Shown in pieces: positions 1 through 11,161 of a stretch of 64,000 nt of DNA (positions are counted from its first letter, which is position 1; each line of letters opens with the position of its first letter). The position numbers and the translations under genes were made by a program. Where the stretch lies: assembly GCA_024195265.1 (NCBI GenBank), contig JAJLRJ010000003.1, positions 33,427,643 through 33,491,642 on the forward strand, written 5' to 3'. The DNA is from Dendrophyllia cribrosa. Taxonomy: Eukaryota; Cnidaria; Anthozoa; Scleractinia; Dendrophylliidae. The notes under the pieces are model-generated. The model was not told the DNA's origin and did not search any database. It saw only the letters and a list, made by a program, of their open reading frames with translations.

Positions 1-214
1 GTGGAGACACAACACACCACACAAACAGAGGATGGTAAGCCTGTGGAGAGAGGCAGCACACCACACAAACAGAGATGGTAAGCCTGTGGAAAGACTCAGC
101 ACACCACACAAACAGAGGACGGTAAGCCTGTAGAGACACAACACACCACACAAACAGAGGATGGCAAGCCCGTGGAGAGACTCAGCACACCACACAAACA
201 GAGAATGGTAACCT
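1..214. repeat. 42-bp tandem repeat, about five copies, cut by window edge
   Basis: Five tandem units of about 42 bp share the core CACACCACACAAACAGAG followed by GATGGTAAGCC. The units alternate between a GAGACACAA and a GAGACTCAG variant. The array runs off the left edge, so its full size is unknown. No coding frame is evident. Confidence 0.9.
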
Positions 215-318
215 GTGTGTGTAGGTATAGTAGGCACTAAATAAACAAATGATTCAATGAGAAATGTCAATTGCCAAGTCCCGACACCAGAAACTACGAT
301 GAGACTAACGAAATCAAG

Positions 319-1557
319 CTAGGCTCCAGGGATTATTCCCCAGTCTTCAAAAGCCCTTTTCTTGCAGATATCTACTTTAAGACCATTTTCGTGTATCTGC
401 TTTTTCGAAAGCGCAACGCAGATTTGGCAATAAAGCGGGTACTCTTGCATCCAGTAATTTCCGATAACAGTTCCTCTAATGTCACCGAATCCTTCCCACT
501 TCCACTTCAAATATTTACTATACTCCGGCTCGTTATTGCCGAGGTACTTTAGGTAATCAGCCAAAAGTCTCGGGCTCTTGAAATCGCGGACTTTAAGGAC
601 GGAGCTTCGAAGATTTCCGGGTAGAAACTCGTCAAGTTTATCTGTAGCCATGACAACGGGCACTGATCCGGCGCTTAGGGCATGCGTAAGTTGGTCATCG
701 ACAAAGTAATCGCAGTCTTGGTTAAAAAACACCAGAGTGAACTTGTACGGTTTAGCCATTTCAGTTATGTGATGTTTTTTGTTTTTGCCATACGCTCCCG
801 GACGTTGCGATCGTTTGTTATTTAGACACCTTCCGTATGAATCAACCGGTATAAACTTCATTAGCTGTCTCATGTACTCTGTTCTCACGGGCTCGCAATT
901 TGAGAACGCGGCAAAGACCAGCCCGGATTTTTCCTTGAAAGGAACTGGCGGGGTTAAATCGGGCTTGACGAAGGTAGGATAGGGAAAGTCGGAATCTAAA
1001 CGATAACTTTTCAACAAGTTGAATTTCGACATAAACTTGGCGTCGGTTAATGCGGGTGTGTAAACTGGGTTTTCTTGAGTCAACAAAATCCAAGGCACTG
1101 ATCCATTCGGAGGGGTCATGTTTGGATCTCTGGCATGAACAACGAAACCATTCGCTTCATCCACCCTAGAATGGTTGCTTGTTACCTCACAAGCTACAGG
1201 ACATTCACCTTCCTTCCATGCAAGTTGCATGTTCACTTTTTCTCCAAAATACGTCGACCAGAATATGATAAGCCAAGGACTCGTTTGATTCTCTGAGTTG
1301 TGAGCGACAATCTTTGGTTGTGACAATGCTTCACTCATAAATAATCTCAGAAGCAGTAGAAAAACTGCTTCACTTATAAGTAAAAGAAGCAGTAGAAGAA
1401 AAGACTTGAAAACTGAGGAATTGACTGTCATTGTGCGATGGAAATAATCCAACTGAACCCTCTTTAATGTTGCCTGTTGAGAAAAAATATTTAAAGGTAA
1501 GTCATATGCATGCCTACTCGTTACCGAAATGGCGGACATTTTAGCACTTACTGTCAA
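319..1557 (-). CDS. alpha-1,3-fucosyltransferase-like, GT10 family
   Basis: The 412-codon frame encodes a probable Golgi type II membrane glycosyltransferase that would move fucose from GDP-fucose to a glycan (family knowledge). The first 42 residues look like an unlikely leader; Met43 (codon at 1429-1431) is directly followed by a Leu-rich anchor at about residues 51-73, so I favour it as the true start. The catalytic C-terminal half carries FAAFSNCEPVRTEYM (about 215-229), VDSYGRC (238-244), YKFTLVFFNQDCDYFVDDQL (271-290), HALSAGSVPVVM (292-303) and FLPGNL, all GT10 hallmarks. N-glycosylation sequons lie at N90, N128, N146 and N151. The usual donor-binding ITEK is replaced by FVDD, which marks a divergent branch. 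The length fits the family; no intron is needed. The acceptor sugar cannot be told from sequence. Confidence 0.86.
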   Translation of the reverse strand: MTVSAKMSAISVTSRHAYDLPLNIFSQQATLKRVQLDYFHRTMTVNSSVFKSFLLLLLLLISEAVFLLLLRLFMSEALSQPKIVAHNSENQTSPWLIIFWSTYFGEKVNMQLAWKEGECPVACEVTSNHSRVDEANGFVVHARDPNMTPPNGSVPWILLTQENPVYTPALTDAKFMSKFNLLKSYRLDSDFPYPTFVKPDLTPPVPFKEKSGLVFAAFSNCEPVRTEYMRQLMKFIPVDSYGRCLNNKRSQRPGAYGKNKKHHITEMAKPYKFTLVFFNQDCDYFVDDQLTHALSAGSVPVVMATDKLDEFLPGNLRSSVLKVRDFKSPRLLADYLKYLGNNEPEYSKYLKWKWEGFGDIRGTVIGNYWMQEYPLYCQICVALSKKQIHENGLKVDICKKRAFEDWGIIPGA

Positions 1558-2783
1558 TTTTGATATGAGTTACAAATTTACATGAACAAAAAATCCTTCA
1601 TGCATCAGTTAGTGGTTTTAACCAAACCATCGAAAACCACGATCAAAGCCAATCAACTCAAGAGGTTGTCATTCCGTTTTACGTTAAACCTAAAGGTAAA
1701 TTTCAACGCGCATTTTTAGCTCATCTAGAGCTCTATACCCAGTACAGTTCAACTGAGGACTAAGAGGACTAGGAGGTCATTTGGAAATAAAAGAACAATA
1801 GTTACAATTAAACCTCCATGAAGCGACCTTTATAAGGAAAGAGGTCAACAACTGCCTCACATAGGTAACCATTTTGGGGTTGGGGACCCCCCTGCAGGCT
1901 GCCGCCCTCTGGAGGTTAGGGGGGGGGGGGGGGGGCTGTACTCTCGCCTGTCACCCATGTAGAGGGGGTGAAGGGTGCTTACTTTCAGCAGCCGCCTACG
2001 TAGATAGGAGGAGAGCCCAGCCGTTACAAGTACTCTACGATCGCACTTTAAACGTCACTGCTTCATGTTGACGAAGATGAGATTCCGCTCAGTGAACGAA
2101 GTATAACAATGGTAGAAAGCCATGATGAACCAAGACGACCAAAGCTTGCAGTAAGTGAAGCACTGCAGCGCAATTGCGGATTCGGCTGGAATACGCACGA
2201 ATACTTGGAGTTTCAGAAAGGACATTACGCCGCAGAAGACACTGGTTTGGAATGAGAGTAGAAGGAAGGGGAATTTTCTATTTGCCCTGAGGGATCCTTG
2301 GACCATTCTTAGCCCCGCTGCTGCAGTCACTCGGAGAATATTCGTTATAAAAGAGGGTCTGGATAGAGGATTCAAATGTCAGTTGTCAGTTAAAATTTAG
2401 GCCAGTTGGCAGTTTAATTTTGTGTCAATAATAATTAACTAAGACCTTAAATCGAACTTTTTTTGGCATATTTGTTATTAAAGATACATGTAATAAAATA
2501 TTAAATACTCTTCTTATTGTTGTTATCACAAAATATTCAAAAAATACTTAAAATTTATGTGATCTTTATTTTGTCATCATGATACATAACAAACAAAGCA
2601 GAAACACCCCGGCCCTTATTTCCTAACATGAGGGGACGCAAGCAGCTTTTACTGCAAGCACCGTTAAAATGTATCCGTGAAATGGTACTTGCGTAGAAAA
2701 CATTTTTGGTCATATAAGGTGATTTTTAATCTTATTAATTAAATTATGTCATACAACCGAAAGTGTTCCAGCAATCTAAAATT
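1558..2783. other. intergenic stretch without a recognised gene
   Basis: This is the upstream side of the fucosyltransferase gene. It holds a G run of about 19 bases at 1919-1937 inside a GC-rich patch (1870-2040) and otherwise AT-rich DNA. Overlapping frames on both strands at 2055-2400 have no domain I can name and no clear codon bias, so I do not call them. Confidence 0.6.
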
Positions 2784-2921
2784 TTTATTACACGACTAAG
2801 ACAGTCAGAGGGCCAATAACTAAAATCAACCAATCAGAATGCTCGATTGCCGAGTATTGGACCGGGCATTGTCCCGAATGATCCCGCGCAATCCTCCCGC
2901 CGGCATGAGTCGTGTAATAAA
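2784..2921. mobile_element. short TIR element (TTTATTACACGACT ends)
   Basis: The ends are inverted copies of TTTATTACACGACT, about 138 bp apart, with a GC-richer interior. This is the structure of a MITE or foldback element. No coding capacity. Confidence 0.7.
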
Positions 2922-2925
2922 TCTC

Positions 2926-3067
2926 TTAATGACCAAGCTTGCTCGGGGCCTTACTGAGAGAATATCGGCCCTCGGTCTTTTCTGTACGGACCTCGCTGCG
3001 CTCGGTCCGTACTGTCAAGACCTCGGGCCGATATTCTCCCAGTACGGCCCCCGCGCTTGGTCAATAA
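2926..3067. mobile_element. foldback element, nearly perfect palindrome
   Basis: The two arms are reverse complements: TTAATGACCAAGC at the left matches GCTTGGTCAATAA at the right, and the match continues through AGAATATCGGCCC and GTACGGACC to a short centre TCGCTGCGCTC. It abuts the preceding element. A second foldback of the same architecture lies at 22793-22933. Confidence 0.8.
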
Positions 3068-4649
3068 GATATATATATCATCCCTAGTGTTATTTGGATC
3101 AATTTGCCTTTCGCGCCGGAATAAATCCACTTCGCCAATGCGCGGCTAAACTGTGAGGTTTATCTTCGTGATAAGTAATGTCGTACGCCATTTCTCCTTT
3201 TAGCTGACCTAATTGTTTTCAAGTTGTCATTATTTGAATTTCTAAAATGATTATCTTGCCACTTAGTTTTAAAGAAAATACCGTATTATTCAAAGGAAAC
3301 ATATGGCGTAGACGAGAAGTCATTGAATTTCTCCAATCCGAGACAATTTCTTTTAAAGACTGAGAATGATATACTTGATTGAAACACAAATGGACTCTTT
3401 TAATTTGTCTTCGACGAAAAGGGTAACTTTTTTTCCTCTCGTTTATCCGATCATAACAATATAAACGCATTTATCCAGAAGTGTTTGCAGATGGTGAAAC
3501 ATTCGCATTCAATCGTTTTGGGGATAACAGGAAAATCCATTGTTTCTATATTAGCTGAACGTTTTGTCTGCAGTTTGTTTCAAAGAGCCTATCTTTTACA
3601 TGCATGAAATGTAATTCAACTTTGGATTTCACTATTAAACTAAAGAGCTGGTTGTTCATGTAATTAAAATTATCAAAATTGCCGAAGTAAAATTGTAGTG
3701 AATGCTGGCCGTTTGCTGCGTTTTTTGCGTTGCAGGAAGGTTCGACTGTTTAACAATATTGGACGCATTTTCGTGGAAGCACCTGTTCACAGAGAGCCCC
3801 GCGTACTATTGCGCCTGCTTTGGAGCCCACCCACTGAGATAAAAGATTTCAAACACCACTTACGTCAAAAATCGAAGATGCGCAAAGAGTTTGTTTTCAC
3901 TGTGTTTTTCAGACCGACAACTAAACCAATTTTTCGTGTCGTTGATATTCAGTAGGATTTAGAAAAAGCGACTGAAAGACTTATTTTTATCTGGATAGTA
4001 CTATTATTCCAACTATTACTCCAATGCCAAAAAGTTGCTTACAGAGAATCTCGCCAATAGCATGAGCTAACCTCATTCGAATAAACTTAACAGCCTTGGG
4101 ATCATGGGAAATGTAGTATTGCACAATTTTGGGAAATTAAACGCGTAGAAACGCCGAAAAAACGTCTGTAGTTGACAGTACAACGGAAGCCTCTATTGTG
4201 TATAGTAGCCAAACAAAAGGAATTTGGAATGAAATGCATATATATTCTGGAACTAGACAGATTCAAGCAGTGTTTGAGAAGAGAAAAAATAGATACATTT
4301 CCAATAACTTTACTTTGAGTTTTATACAGTGAGCAAAGTGAGAAATCTTGGTAGCAAAATATGTCTAAAACCCTTCTCTGCAAAACTATTATCGGCATTT
4401 GAAAACGAGAAAATTACAGTGTATGCCGAATAAATCAAGTCTTATCTCGAGGGAACGAACACATAAATAGTGTAAATGTCACATGGAAGCTTGAAATACT
4501 CGCTTCAGCAGTTCAAACGTTCAGTTTGAGGGAACTTTTGGAACCAGAGGTAAAGTTGATGTTAATGGTTGCATTTACAAACTTTGCATCATAAAATCGT
4601 GCGATATCAGGTCAGTGATTTGATATCGTAGGATATCAGGACAGTAGAC
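3068..4649. other. intergenic stretch, nothing recognised
   Basis: AT-rich DNA without domain-bearing frames, clear inverted repeats or tandem arrays that I can see. Short frames at 3698-3955 (plus) and 4102-4398 (minus) look random. Confidence 0.5.
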
Positions 4650-5184
4650 TAGAGCTGCGTTCACATTAAAGCCAAAACATGTTTAGAGTAAACATGTTTC
4701 AACTAAACATGTTTCGCGTAAACGTGTTTGTTCTGGCATTGTTCACATCAGATGTCGGTTTCAAACACGTTTCATGCGTGGTTGAATCATTTATGCTGTT
4801 TTGCGATGCGGTACGCTTAAAACCATTCTCATTTAGTTTTGCGGCAATGTTCTCCCATATGTTTTGTTTCCTTCCCATTACCGCTAATTGTCGTTGTATT
4901 TCCTCGTCTGCCCATACTTCGACTAGACATTTGGCTTCATGAAAACTCCAATTTTGGTTCTTTTGCACACTCGTGTCTTCTCCGCATCCATCCGCCATTT
5001 TGAATGTGTTCAGTCTGATCATGATTGAGACTACCTCGTGAGGTAGTTTCAATCATGATCAGACTAATCATGTTTCAATCATGATTCGCGCAATGCACTG
5101 CTTGATGTGAACACTTTTTATGATGAAACATGTTTCATTCGTGATCAGACTAATCATGTTTCGACCTAGTCTGAACACAGCTTA
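4650..5184. mobile_element. DNA transposon remnant carrying a Myb/SANT-like exon
   Basis: The ends are inverted: TAGAGCTGCGTTCA at the left and TGAACACAGCTTA at the right. Subterminal regions are packed with AACATGTTT and AATCATGTTT motifs, as in elements whose transposase binds repeated subterminal sites. The interior holds the minus-strand Myb/SANT-like fragment. Harbinger-type transposons encode such a DNA-binding protein, so a deleted Harbinger-like element is a reasonable inference. A clean target duplication is not visible. Confidence 0.6.
4699..5052 (-). pseudogene. Myb/SANT-like DNA-binding domain fragment in a transposon
   Basis: The frame contains a trihelix/Myb-type domain with the usual Trp spacing: NWSFHEAKCLVEVWADEEIQ, then IWENIAAKLNENGF and KRTASQ. 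A likely start is MADGCGED (codon at 4996-4998). The domain stops after KRTASQ and the frame runs into the transposon end, so the last helix and any partner domain are missing. It is probably a remnant first exon of a transposon accessory protein, not a host gene. Confidence 0.6.
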
Positions 5185-5211
5185 GGCTTCTGATTGGCCC
5201 GACGTATATAG

Positions 5212-6287
5212 CCAATCGATAAAAATCGGTACCGGTAAAAATCAATAAAAATTAAGTGATTTTTATCGATTGGTAACGTAAATCAGTAGAAATCGATAAA
5301 ACAATTCGGAGTGTCAAATCGATATTATCGATTTTGTTTGATTTTATCGATTTAATTCTAACGGAAAACGTTCTTTGTATTTGACATAAAAATAGCTGAT
5401 ATACAATGAACAAAATGTACTTATTTAATTTAAACATGTTTATTTCACCATTTGTAACGTGAAGGAGTTGATGTTTACGTTCACAAGAAATACGAAACGA
5501 TAAACAAAACAAGGCAAACGATAAATGCAAAAAAAAATTTACATTGTCAGCAACATAGAAATAACAAAACAGCAATTACTATTATTCACAAGTAAAAATG
5601 ATGGGAAATATTTTTTTAGGTCTCCTAATAAAAGGTACAAATGAATATATGGATATAAAAATAGTGAAATTGTGGTAAGATTCGGTCAGCTCCTTTTATT
5701 TTCCTTGACCTTGGTACCATAGATGTACCACCATGATGGCTACAATTTGGCACCGAATAGACTAACAAGAACCGTAACTATAATATAACAACAACAATAA
5801 AACTAACAATTCACTGTTTAGATTAGCTTTAGATGGATAAGTGCTCAGCTAAAGCGAATTGCGTTGTATCTTCGAGACGAACACAGGCAAGTTGGAAACA
5901 AATAGCTGAGAACAATTCTAGTAGTGCTCGGTAAATCAAAAGAAAAGCAACCATGATGAGAAGTTCATAAAGTGACAGGGACATCGACGTCGCAGTCAAC
6001 CGGCGTAGTGAAAGCCAGTCAAAGTGAACCTGGGCGGTAAACGTTTGTTGTGTTGAATAAAAGAAAATTGTATTCACTTGTTGTCTCTTGATTTTAATAA
6101 ATAAGGCGATTATAATCGATTTTAAAGGCCAAAAATTCACTCGTTAAAAATCGATAACAATCGGTAAAAATCAAGAAAAAACGATAAAACAAATGAGTGC
6201 ATCATCGATTTTTTCCGATTGATCGATACTGACTCGATATCAATTAATCAAATCAAATTTCCCGATTTTTACCGATTTATCGATTGG
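5212..6287. mobile_element. TIR element with subterminal ATCGAT arrays
   Basis: The outermost ends are CCAATCGATAAA and its reverse complement. The terminal 130 bp on each side are dense in ATCGAT, AATCGGTA and AAAATC motifs in both orientations, while the interior 5340-6110 is unrelated AT-rich DNA with no transposase. Arrays of short subterminal motifs are typical transposase-binding regions. Confidence 0.65.
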
Positions 6288-6295
6288 AGACGGTA

Positions 6296-6400
6296 CCGAT
6301 TCCCTCCGACGAAGGGCTAGCGCTCGAAACGTCAGCTATTTAAATCTTTTTACGGTGGTCAATTTACCTTATTGACTCAGTCGATAAAACTAAATTCTCG
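6296..6400 (+). repeat. dispersed Penelope-associated repeat, copy 1 (decayed)
   Basis: It contains GACGAAGGGCTAGCGCTCG then AAACGTCAGC, followed by GGTGGTCAATTTACC and GACTCAGTCGATAAAA. The same string recurs at 53591-53700, and its 3' part at 28010-28128. It fits a common cnidarian repeat that I associate with Penelope-like elements (recall, not searched). The catalytic-looking box reads CCGACGA here, where copy 53601 has CTGACGA. Confidence 0.55.
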
Positions 6401-6943
6401 TATTATTGTAATATGTTTGGCCTTTACAAGTACTTTTACGCGCTTGAGCGAGAGGGCGAATTTAGGCAAACTTTTACACCATGGCCAGCGAAAGCCCACT
6501 GGTACATTGATTTTGAAGTTCAACCTGACATGTTCCTAAAGCACAACCTTTATATTCTACTGTGTAAAAATTTCTTACGCGGTCCGATAAAAGTGTTCCG
6601 TTGAGAGTCAAAAACGTGAAATGTATTTCCATTGACGAAGAAAGGACTTCCTTGTTCCAAACACGAAACTGTTATCAAGGACGAAAATCTGTCATAGGAA
6701 AATCTTTTCGCCAAAGATACAAAACTGTAAATGTACTTTAGTTAAAAAAGTATATTTTCGTAAACAGAAAAAAAGACAATAACACGCAATTCAATGTCGC
6801 CCCCGAGGTCATGTATAAATAACAACTGACATGCACGCGGCTCAATGCATATCATACTTCAGTACATGTAGTCAATATATGCTCAAGGTGAAAAGTAATG
6901 GAGCTCTGTTCTCACTTGCCATAATTTTAACCCATATCGAGAT
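6401..6943. other. intergenic stretch, nothing recognised
   Basis: No domain-bearing frame or strong repeat is seen. The 63-codon frame at 6413-6604 has no recognisable content. Confidence 0.45.
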
Positions 6944-7443
6944 AGGCTTTTTTACATTATGCTAGCATTTTTTCGAGCATTTTAGTGAGGCAAAAGCATC
7001 AAGAGTTATTCGAGCATTTTAGTGGCATTTTCCCGGAGAAACTTGACAAAGAGAAAATGAAGCTTTAAACTCGAAATTCAAAAAATTTCAAATGCCACCC
7101 TAATACAGCCGAGTGGAGACTGAGGAGAAGTCAGCGGTTTTAGGTTAGATTATTTTTTGCTGTATCAAAACTATTAACTTGTATTATATATAAATATGTT
7201 GTTGTTACACCACTTAATATACGTTTTCGTTAGCGTTAACACCCTATTAAAACGTTAGAATTAATCAAAAATGCCTCTGTATAATGAGCATTATCCGAGC
7301 ATTTTAGTAACTTTTTTGAGGGAGACCGAGCATTTTAGTGGGAAAAATGGAGCATTAAGGAGGAGCGTTTTAATGGGGAAATATAAAGCATAATGTACAA
7401 AGGCTTTTGCCAGGAGCCCATCATGAGCTACTGACAAAAGCCT
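6944..7443. mobile_element. MITE with repeated CGAGCATTTTAGTG motif
   Basis: The ends match as TAGGCTTTTTTACATTATGC at the left against the reverse complement of the right end near 7385-7435. The motif CGAGCATTTTAGT(G/A) appears near 6974, 7013, 7295 and 7328, two near each end. A smaller hairpin (GGCTTTTGCCAG with CTGACAAAAGCC) sits at the right end. TATCG next to both ends may be a target duplication. Confidence 0.55.
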
Positions 7444-7729
7444 ATATCGGGATTTTAATTTTCTACAGGCGACCCATAGCCTAACGCCAACAAAATTAAA
7501 CATGTCTGTGATGACCAAGATTTGAGTAAACAAATGCGACACTGACATTTTATACATACTGGGCCGTGTACTATATCAGACAGTGTTATGAAACAGTGTA
7601 GGAAAAAATTGAACATAAACAAAAATAATTCAATCTCACCCGTGTAATGGCAATGTATTGTGAAGATTTTGCGATTCCAATTATTCCATTTCTTAACTTT
7701 CGTCAACCAGTGAGTTACTTTTAGTATAG

Positions 7730-7898
7730 GTAATACACTGATGGTTTCTAGGGGTATTTGATATAAATACCTCTTGTAATATTTTAAAATGGTCCTAAAA
7801 TATCACAAGCCACTTCGGCGAGCGATATTTGGGACAATTTTGAAATATTACAAGAGTTGTTCATATCAAATTCCCCGTGGAAACCATTGTAGTATTAC
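7730..7898. mobile_element. near-palindromic MITE, 169 bp
   Basis: GTAATACACTGATGGTTTC at the left matches GAAACCATTGTAGTATTAC at the right, and complementarity continues through CTTGTAATATTTT and AAATATTACAAG to a short centre. It would fold into one long hairpin. Confidence 0.8.
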
Positions 7899-8721
7899 TC
7901 GTGGCGTTACGCCAACGAGTTCTTCTAGGAAAGAGATTAAAAGAAATATGGTCCTGGGAAGTTAGGATATGATTCTAGAAAGTTCTAGAAAGTTCTGATT
8001 ATCGACTTATCTCAAATTTAATCGCCGATTCTTCTCAATACCTGTGTTTTAATAGCAGTCTTCACTGCTTGTCTTAAATTGTAAAATGCAAAGAAAGTTT
8101 TCGTGTCGAAAGGATTCGAATGGTCAACCATACGAGTTTAAAAATTACTGAGTTTGAAAAAACAACATTGTTGCACGAAACAGTCCCGGCTCTTAAAGGT
8201 TACCCTGTGCGCAGGTACCTATTTAACAAATCTCAGCTTCATATTTATGTCACGCATCGTTGGAGAAACAAATAAAATTATCTTTATTTATCGCGGAGGA
8301 AGGCTGGCTCAAAAGAAGGAGTCGGCAACTTAGGATATAAGATATACTGTGTCATGAGTAAGAAATCATTTGACTGAAAGTAAAGTGAGCATTAAAATAC
8401 TCATTTTACTCCGTTTTTACTCCAAAGAAGCTCCTTCTGACGCCAAGTGGCACTGGCGCCAAGCAATTGATAAGAATACAAGCAAAGCCCGGAAAGGGTG
8501 TGTTTAAAATAGTGAAAGGTTAACTTGGGTCATAAAATAGAAACTTCGGAAGAATGCTCAATGAAAGTGGAAATGATATAGATGAGGGAATACTCACCCC
8601 TGTTCAAGAATGAAGCCACAGTGTCATTAAGAAAGAAACACCATTAAGTCAAATGAGCATTATTATATTAGCTTATTGTTATTTTTAGGTCTCAATCTCC
8701 CATTAGTATTAGATAATATAC
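7899..8721. other. intergenic stretch, nothing recognised
   Basis: AT-rich sequence with a doubled AGAAAGTTCT near 7976-7997. No coding frame or paired repeat could be supported. Confidence 0.45.
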
Positions 8722-9161
8722 AGCTATTTTAATTAACGTTGTCGGATGGTAATTGGTCATTGGTAATTGGGCATTGGGAGGCTATTGTTTGGGGGTCATT
8801 CGTCTGTTGATATTGAAATGGGACTAAAGTTTTTCACATTGTTTGCGATAACGTCAATCATCCAACACCGCCGCGCTGATGAGTTCATGACGATAAACTG
8901 AGTTACCACTCCCCACCCCCAGAATCCCAAAAACGTATTTAACGTATTTATTGTGTGACCACATTGCGTGACCAAACGTATTTATTGCGTGACCACATTG
9001 CGTGAAGACTGATATCGTGATATCGTTATCATGACATCGTCCATCGTCCATCGTCCATCGTCCATCGTCCATCGTCCATCGTCCATCGTCTACCGTCCGG
9101 GTTACCGTATGCCTACATGCCAATGCCCAATTACCATCCGACAACGTTAATTGAAATAGCT
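8722..9161. mobile_element. MITE with a 35-bp TIR and internal GTCCATC array
   Basis: The left end (AGCTATTTTAATTAACGTTG onward) is matched by its near-exact inverted copy ending at 9161. Inside, at about 9035-9090, is a head-to-tail array of the 7-mer GTCCATC, about eight copies. A frame across it reads MDDGRWT repeats, an artefact of the array. Confidence 0.75.
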
Positions 9162-9218
9162 GTTCACATTCCAGTCATGGTTTGCAACTGTTTTGATTTA
9201 GTTTTTAATTCTTATGTA

Positions 9219-9395
9219 AGGGCCTGGTCGCACTACAGTCAAAAACAAAAATTAGCCCGTGCAAAATGACATAAAAACAAAAACATTCCACAAGAAGCGT
9301 GTCCCACCGGAGCGGTTTCTTTTGTTTTCCTCGATTAAGGCTGGTTTTATTGCACAGGCGGATTTTTGTTTTTGACTGTAGTGCGAACAGGCCCT
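9219..9395. mobile_element. MITE, 177 bp, AGGGCCTGGTCGCACTACAG ends
   Basis: AGGGCCTGGTCGCACTACAG is paired with an inverted copy ending GTGCGAACAGGCCCT; the match extends through GTCAAAAACAAAAAT. No coding content. Confidence 0.8.
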
Positions 9396-9512
9396 AAGGC
9401 ACAATAGTGACTCTAATTTAGCTGTTTTCGATTAAAACTGGAATAATTCAGAAACGTACTAATGGCTAAAAACGTTCTCTGGTGAAATATATTTTGAAAA
9501 GCTGTGAAATAT

Positions 9513-10679
9513 TAGGCCGGTTCACACAAGGGCCAAAGTGCACTTGATAATCTAGACTTGAGGTCCACTTAGGAAAGACGAGACAATAGATTTTCAGGCA
9601 TGACACAGCGTGCGTATTTAGATGCAAATTACTTGCGATCGCAAGTTGGTATGCAGTTGATTAGCCGTGATAAACAAAGTTGAAGCACTAAAGTACGATA
9701 TGCATAAAACGTTAAGTCGTTAGCACTGTTAGCAAAATATTTTTTCTTATCATGTCAAGTTTTATTTGAACTTAATTCAGCAAAACATCGTCTCAGAGCC
9801 TGGTGTAACGCTATGCTCACTTTTTGTTATTTTTTGGGAACTTTTTCGTGCTCGTCATAAAAACATGTTTTTGTATCTTATGAGTATTGAATGCGCACAT
9901 GGCTGTAGTTTTTTTGATTGGCTAAACCTGAAAATTAGACTACAACCTTTTTTTCTCAATGCAGAATTTTTTACCCTAAGTCGGCTTGAAATACGCCTTC
10001 CAATACAACAGCTAAAGTAAAACTTGAGATCCTGCTTGAGAGTCTTTTAGAAGTCGTCCGTGACTGCGAATCGTAAACCAAAACGCAGAGAGCTCGTTCC
10101 CTGTGGAATTCAAAGTTGCACGCACACGTGCTTTTAGCTGCACGGCACGGCTTTACTGTCATTGGTCAAGTGCGCTCCCAAGTAAGGGGGTGTTTACATG
10201 ACGGGGCGAAAGTCGCCCCGGTGTCATGTGAACACCCCCTAAGGGGTAGACCTTACTTTGAAGTGCACTTGGATTCTTTTGTTTTACGCATATCGCCAGG
10301 GCAACAAAGAATCCAATAAGTGCGGTCATTAAAACGTTCACACTCCAAGTACGCGAGCTACACTTGGGTGATTCCGCACAAACCAACAGCACGTGCCATT
10401 CAAAAAGACGTTTTTGATAAAAAAGAAGGGAAATATATGGAGCTTTTCGAAAACGAACTACTGGAAACTATTTAACTTTCTAATTACATTCAGCTGATAT
10501 TAATTTTTACCTCTTTGATACATTTTACAATGAGATTGAAACGTGTAGATAAATCAGATGACTGCTTCTATTGAAACGTAAGTCAGACTTAGAAAACGCT
10601 CTCAGAAAGGAGTTCACACTACAAGTACGTACCAAGTGCACTTCAAGTGTACTTAAGAGCTCTAGTGAGAACCGGCCTA
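9513..10679. mobile_element. 1.17-kb TIR element with a nested hairpin
   Basis: The ends are TAGGCCGGTTCACACAAG and CTAGTGAGAACCGGCCTA. AAGTGCACTT-type motifs recur inside both ends. A second palindrome sits within it at about 10186-10242 (GGGGGTGTTTACATGAC against GTCATGTGAACACCCCC with a CGGGGCGAAAGTCGCCCCGG centre), probably a later insertion. No transposase is visible. Confidence 0.65.
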
Positions 10680-10838
10680 TTGGCATCCCGTCTGAAGCCT
10701 TTAAAAACTGATAATAGAAAAGGCGCGAATATGGGAATATATGCAGGAAAGGTGTGAAAATTGAGGCCATTCATGATCACGTGAGCAACGTGGAGTGGTA
10801 GAATTTGTCTGAAATTACGATTTGCGCTTTTTTATATT

Positions 10839-11160
10839 TATTTATTTATTTATTTTTATTTATTATTTATTTGCCACAAATATAAATTGGCGACGAAGCC
10901 CAAAAGAAACTCCAAAGCTTATGAACTTTAGGCGTCCTCTTCAGTGCCATTTAATTTTTGATATTATTTGATCAATGAATGGGCGAGTTTAATTACGGCT
11001 ACCTTGACAAAAGATACGTACAGTATTTAGTGAGGACTTGAAAATAGATATTGAAGTAGACCGGGTCAAATCACGTGGGAGAGAATTCCAAATCGTAGGG
11101 CCTAGATAGAGGATTGTAACTGCTGTTAAATATTTGTTCCTTGGTGAGATCAGTAGTATT
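10839..11160 (-). pseudogene. 3' end of a LINE retrotransposon, 5'-truncated
   Basis: On the minus strand the frame reads LGPTIWNSLPRDL then SISIFKSSLNTV, the conserved C-terminus of CR1/L2/Jockey-superfamily reverse transcriptase ORFs, followed by a stop, a short 3' UTR and an A/T-rich tail (complement of 10839-10875). Everything upstream of about 40 C-terminal residues is missing. Confidence 0.65.
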
Positions 11161-11161
11161 G

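Noticed and set aside
2055..2400. Overlapping 106- and 81-codon frames on opposite strands
   Set aside because: No domain, no splice context and no supporting repeat family; probably chance in a GC-richer patch.
6296..6345. Hammerhead ribozyme in repeat copy 1
   Set aside because: The core reads CCGACGA, so the invariant CUGA is broken and helix I pairing is poor; only the copy at 53591 is worth testing.
8854..9144. Frame with WTMDDGR repeats
   Set aside because: Translation of the GTCCATC heptamer array in a MITE.
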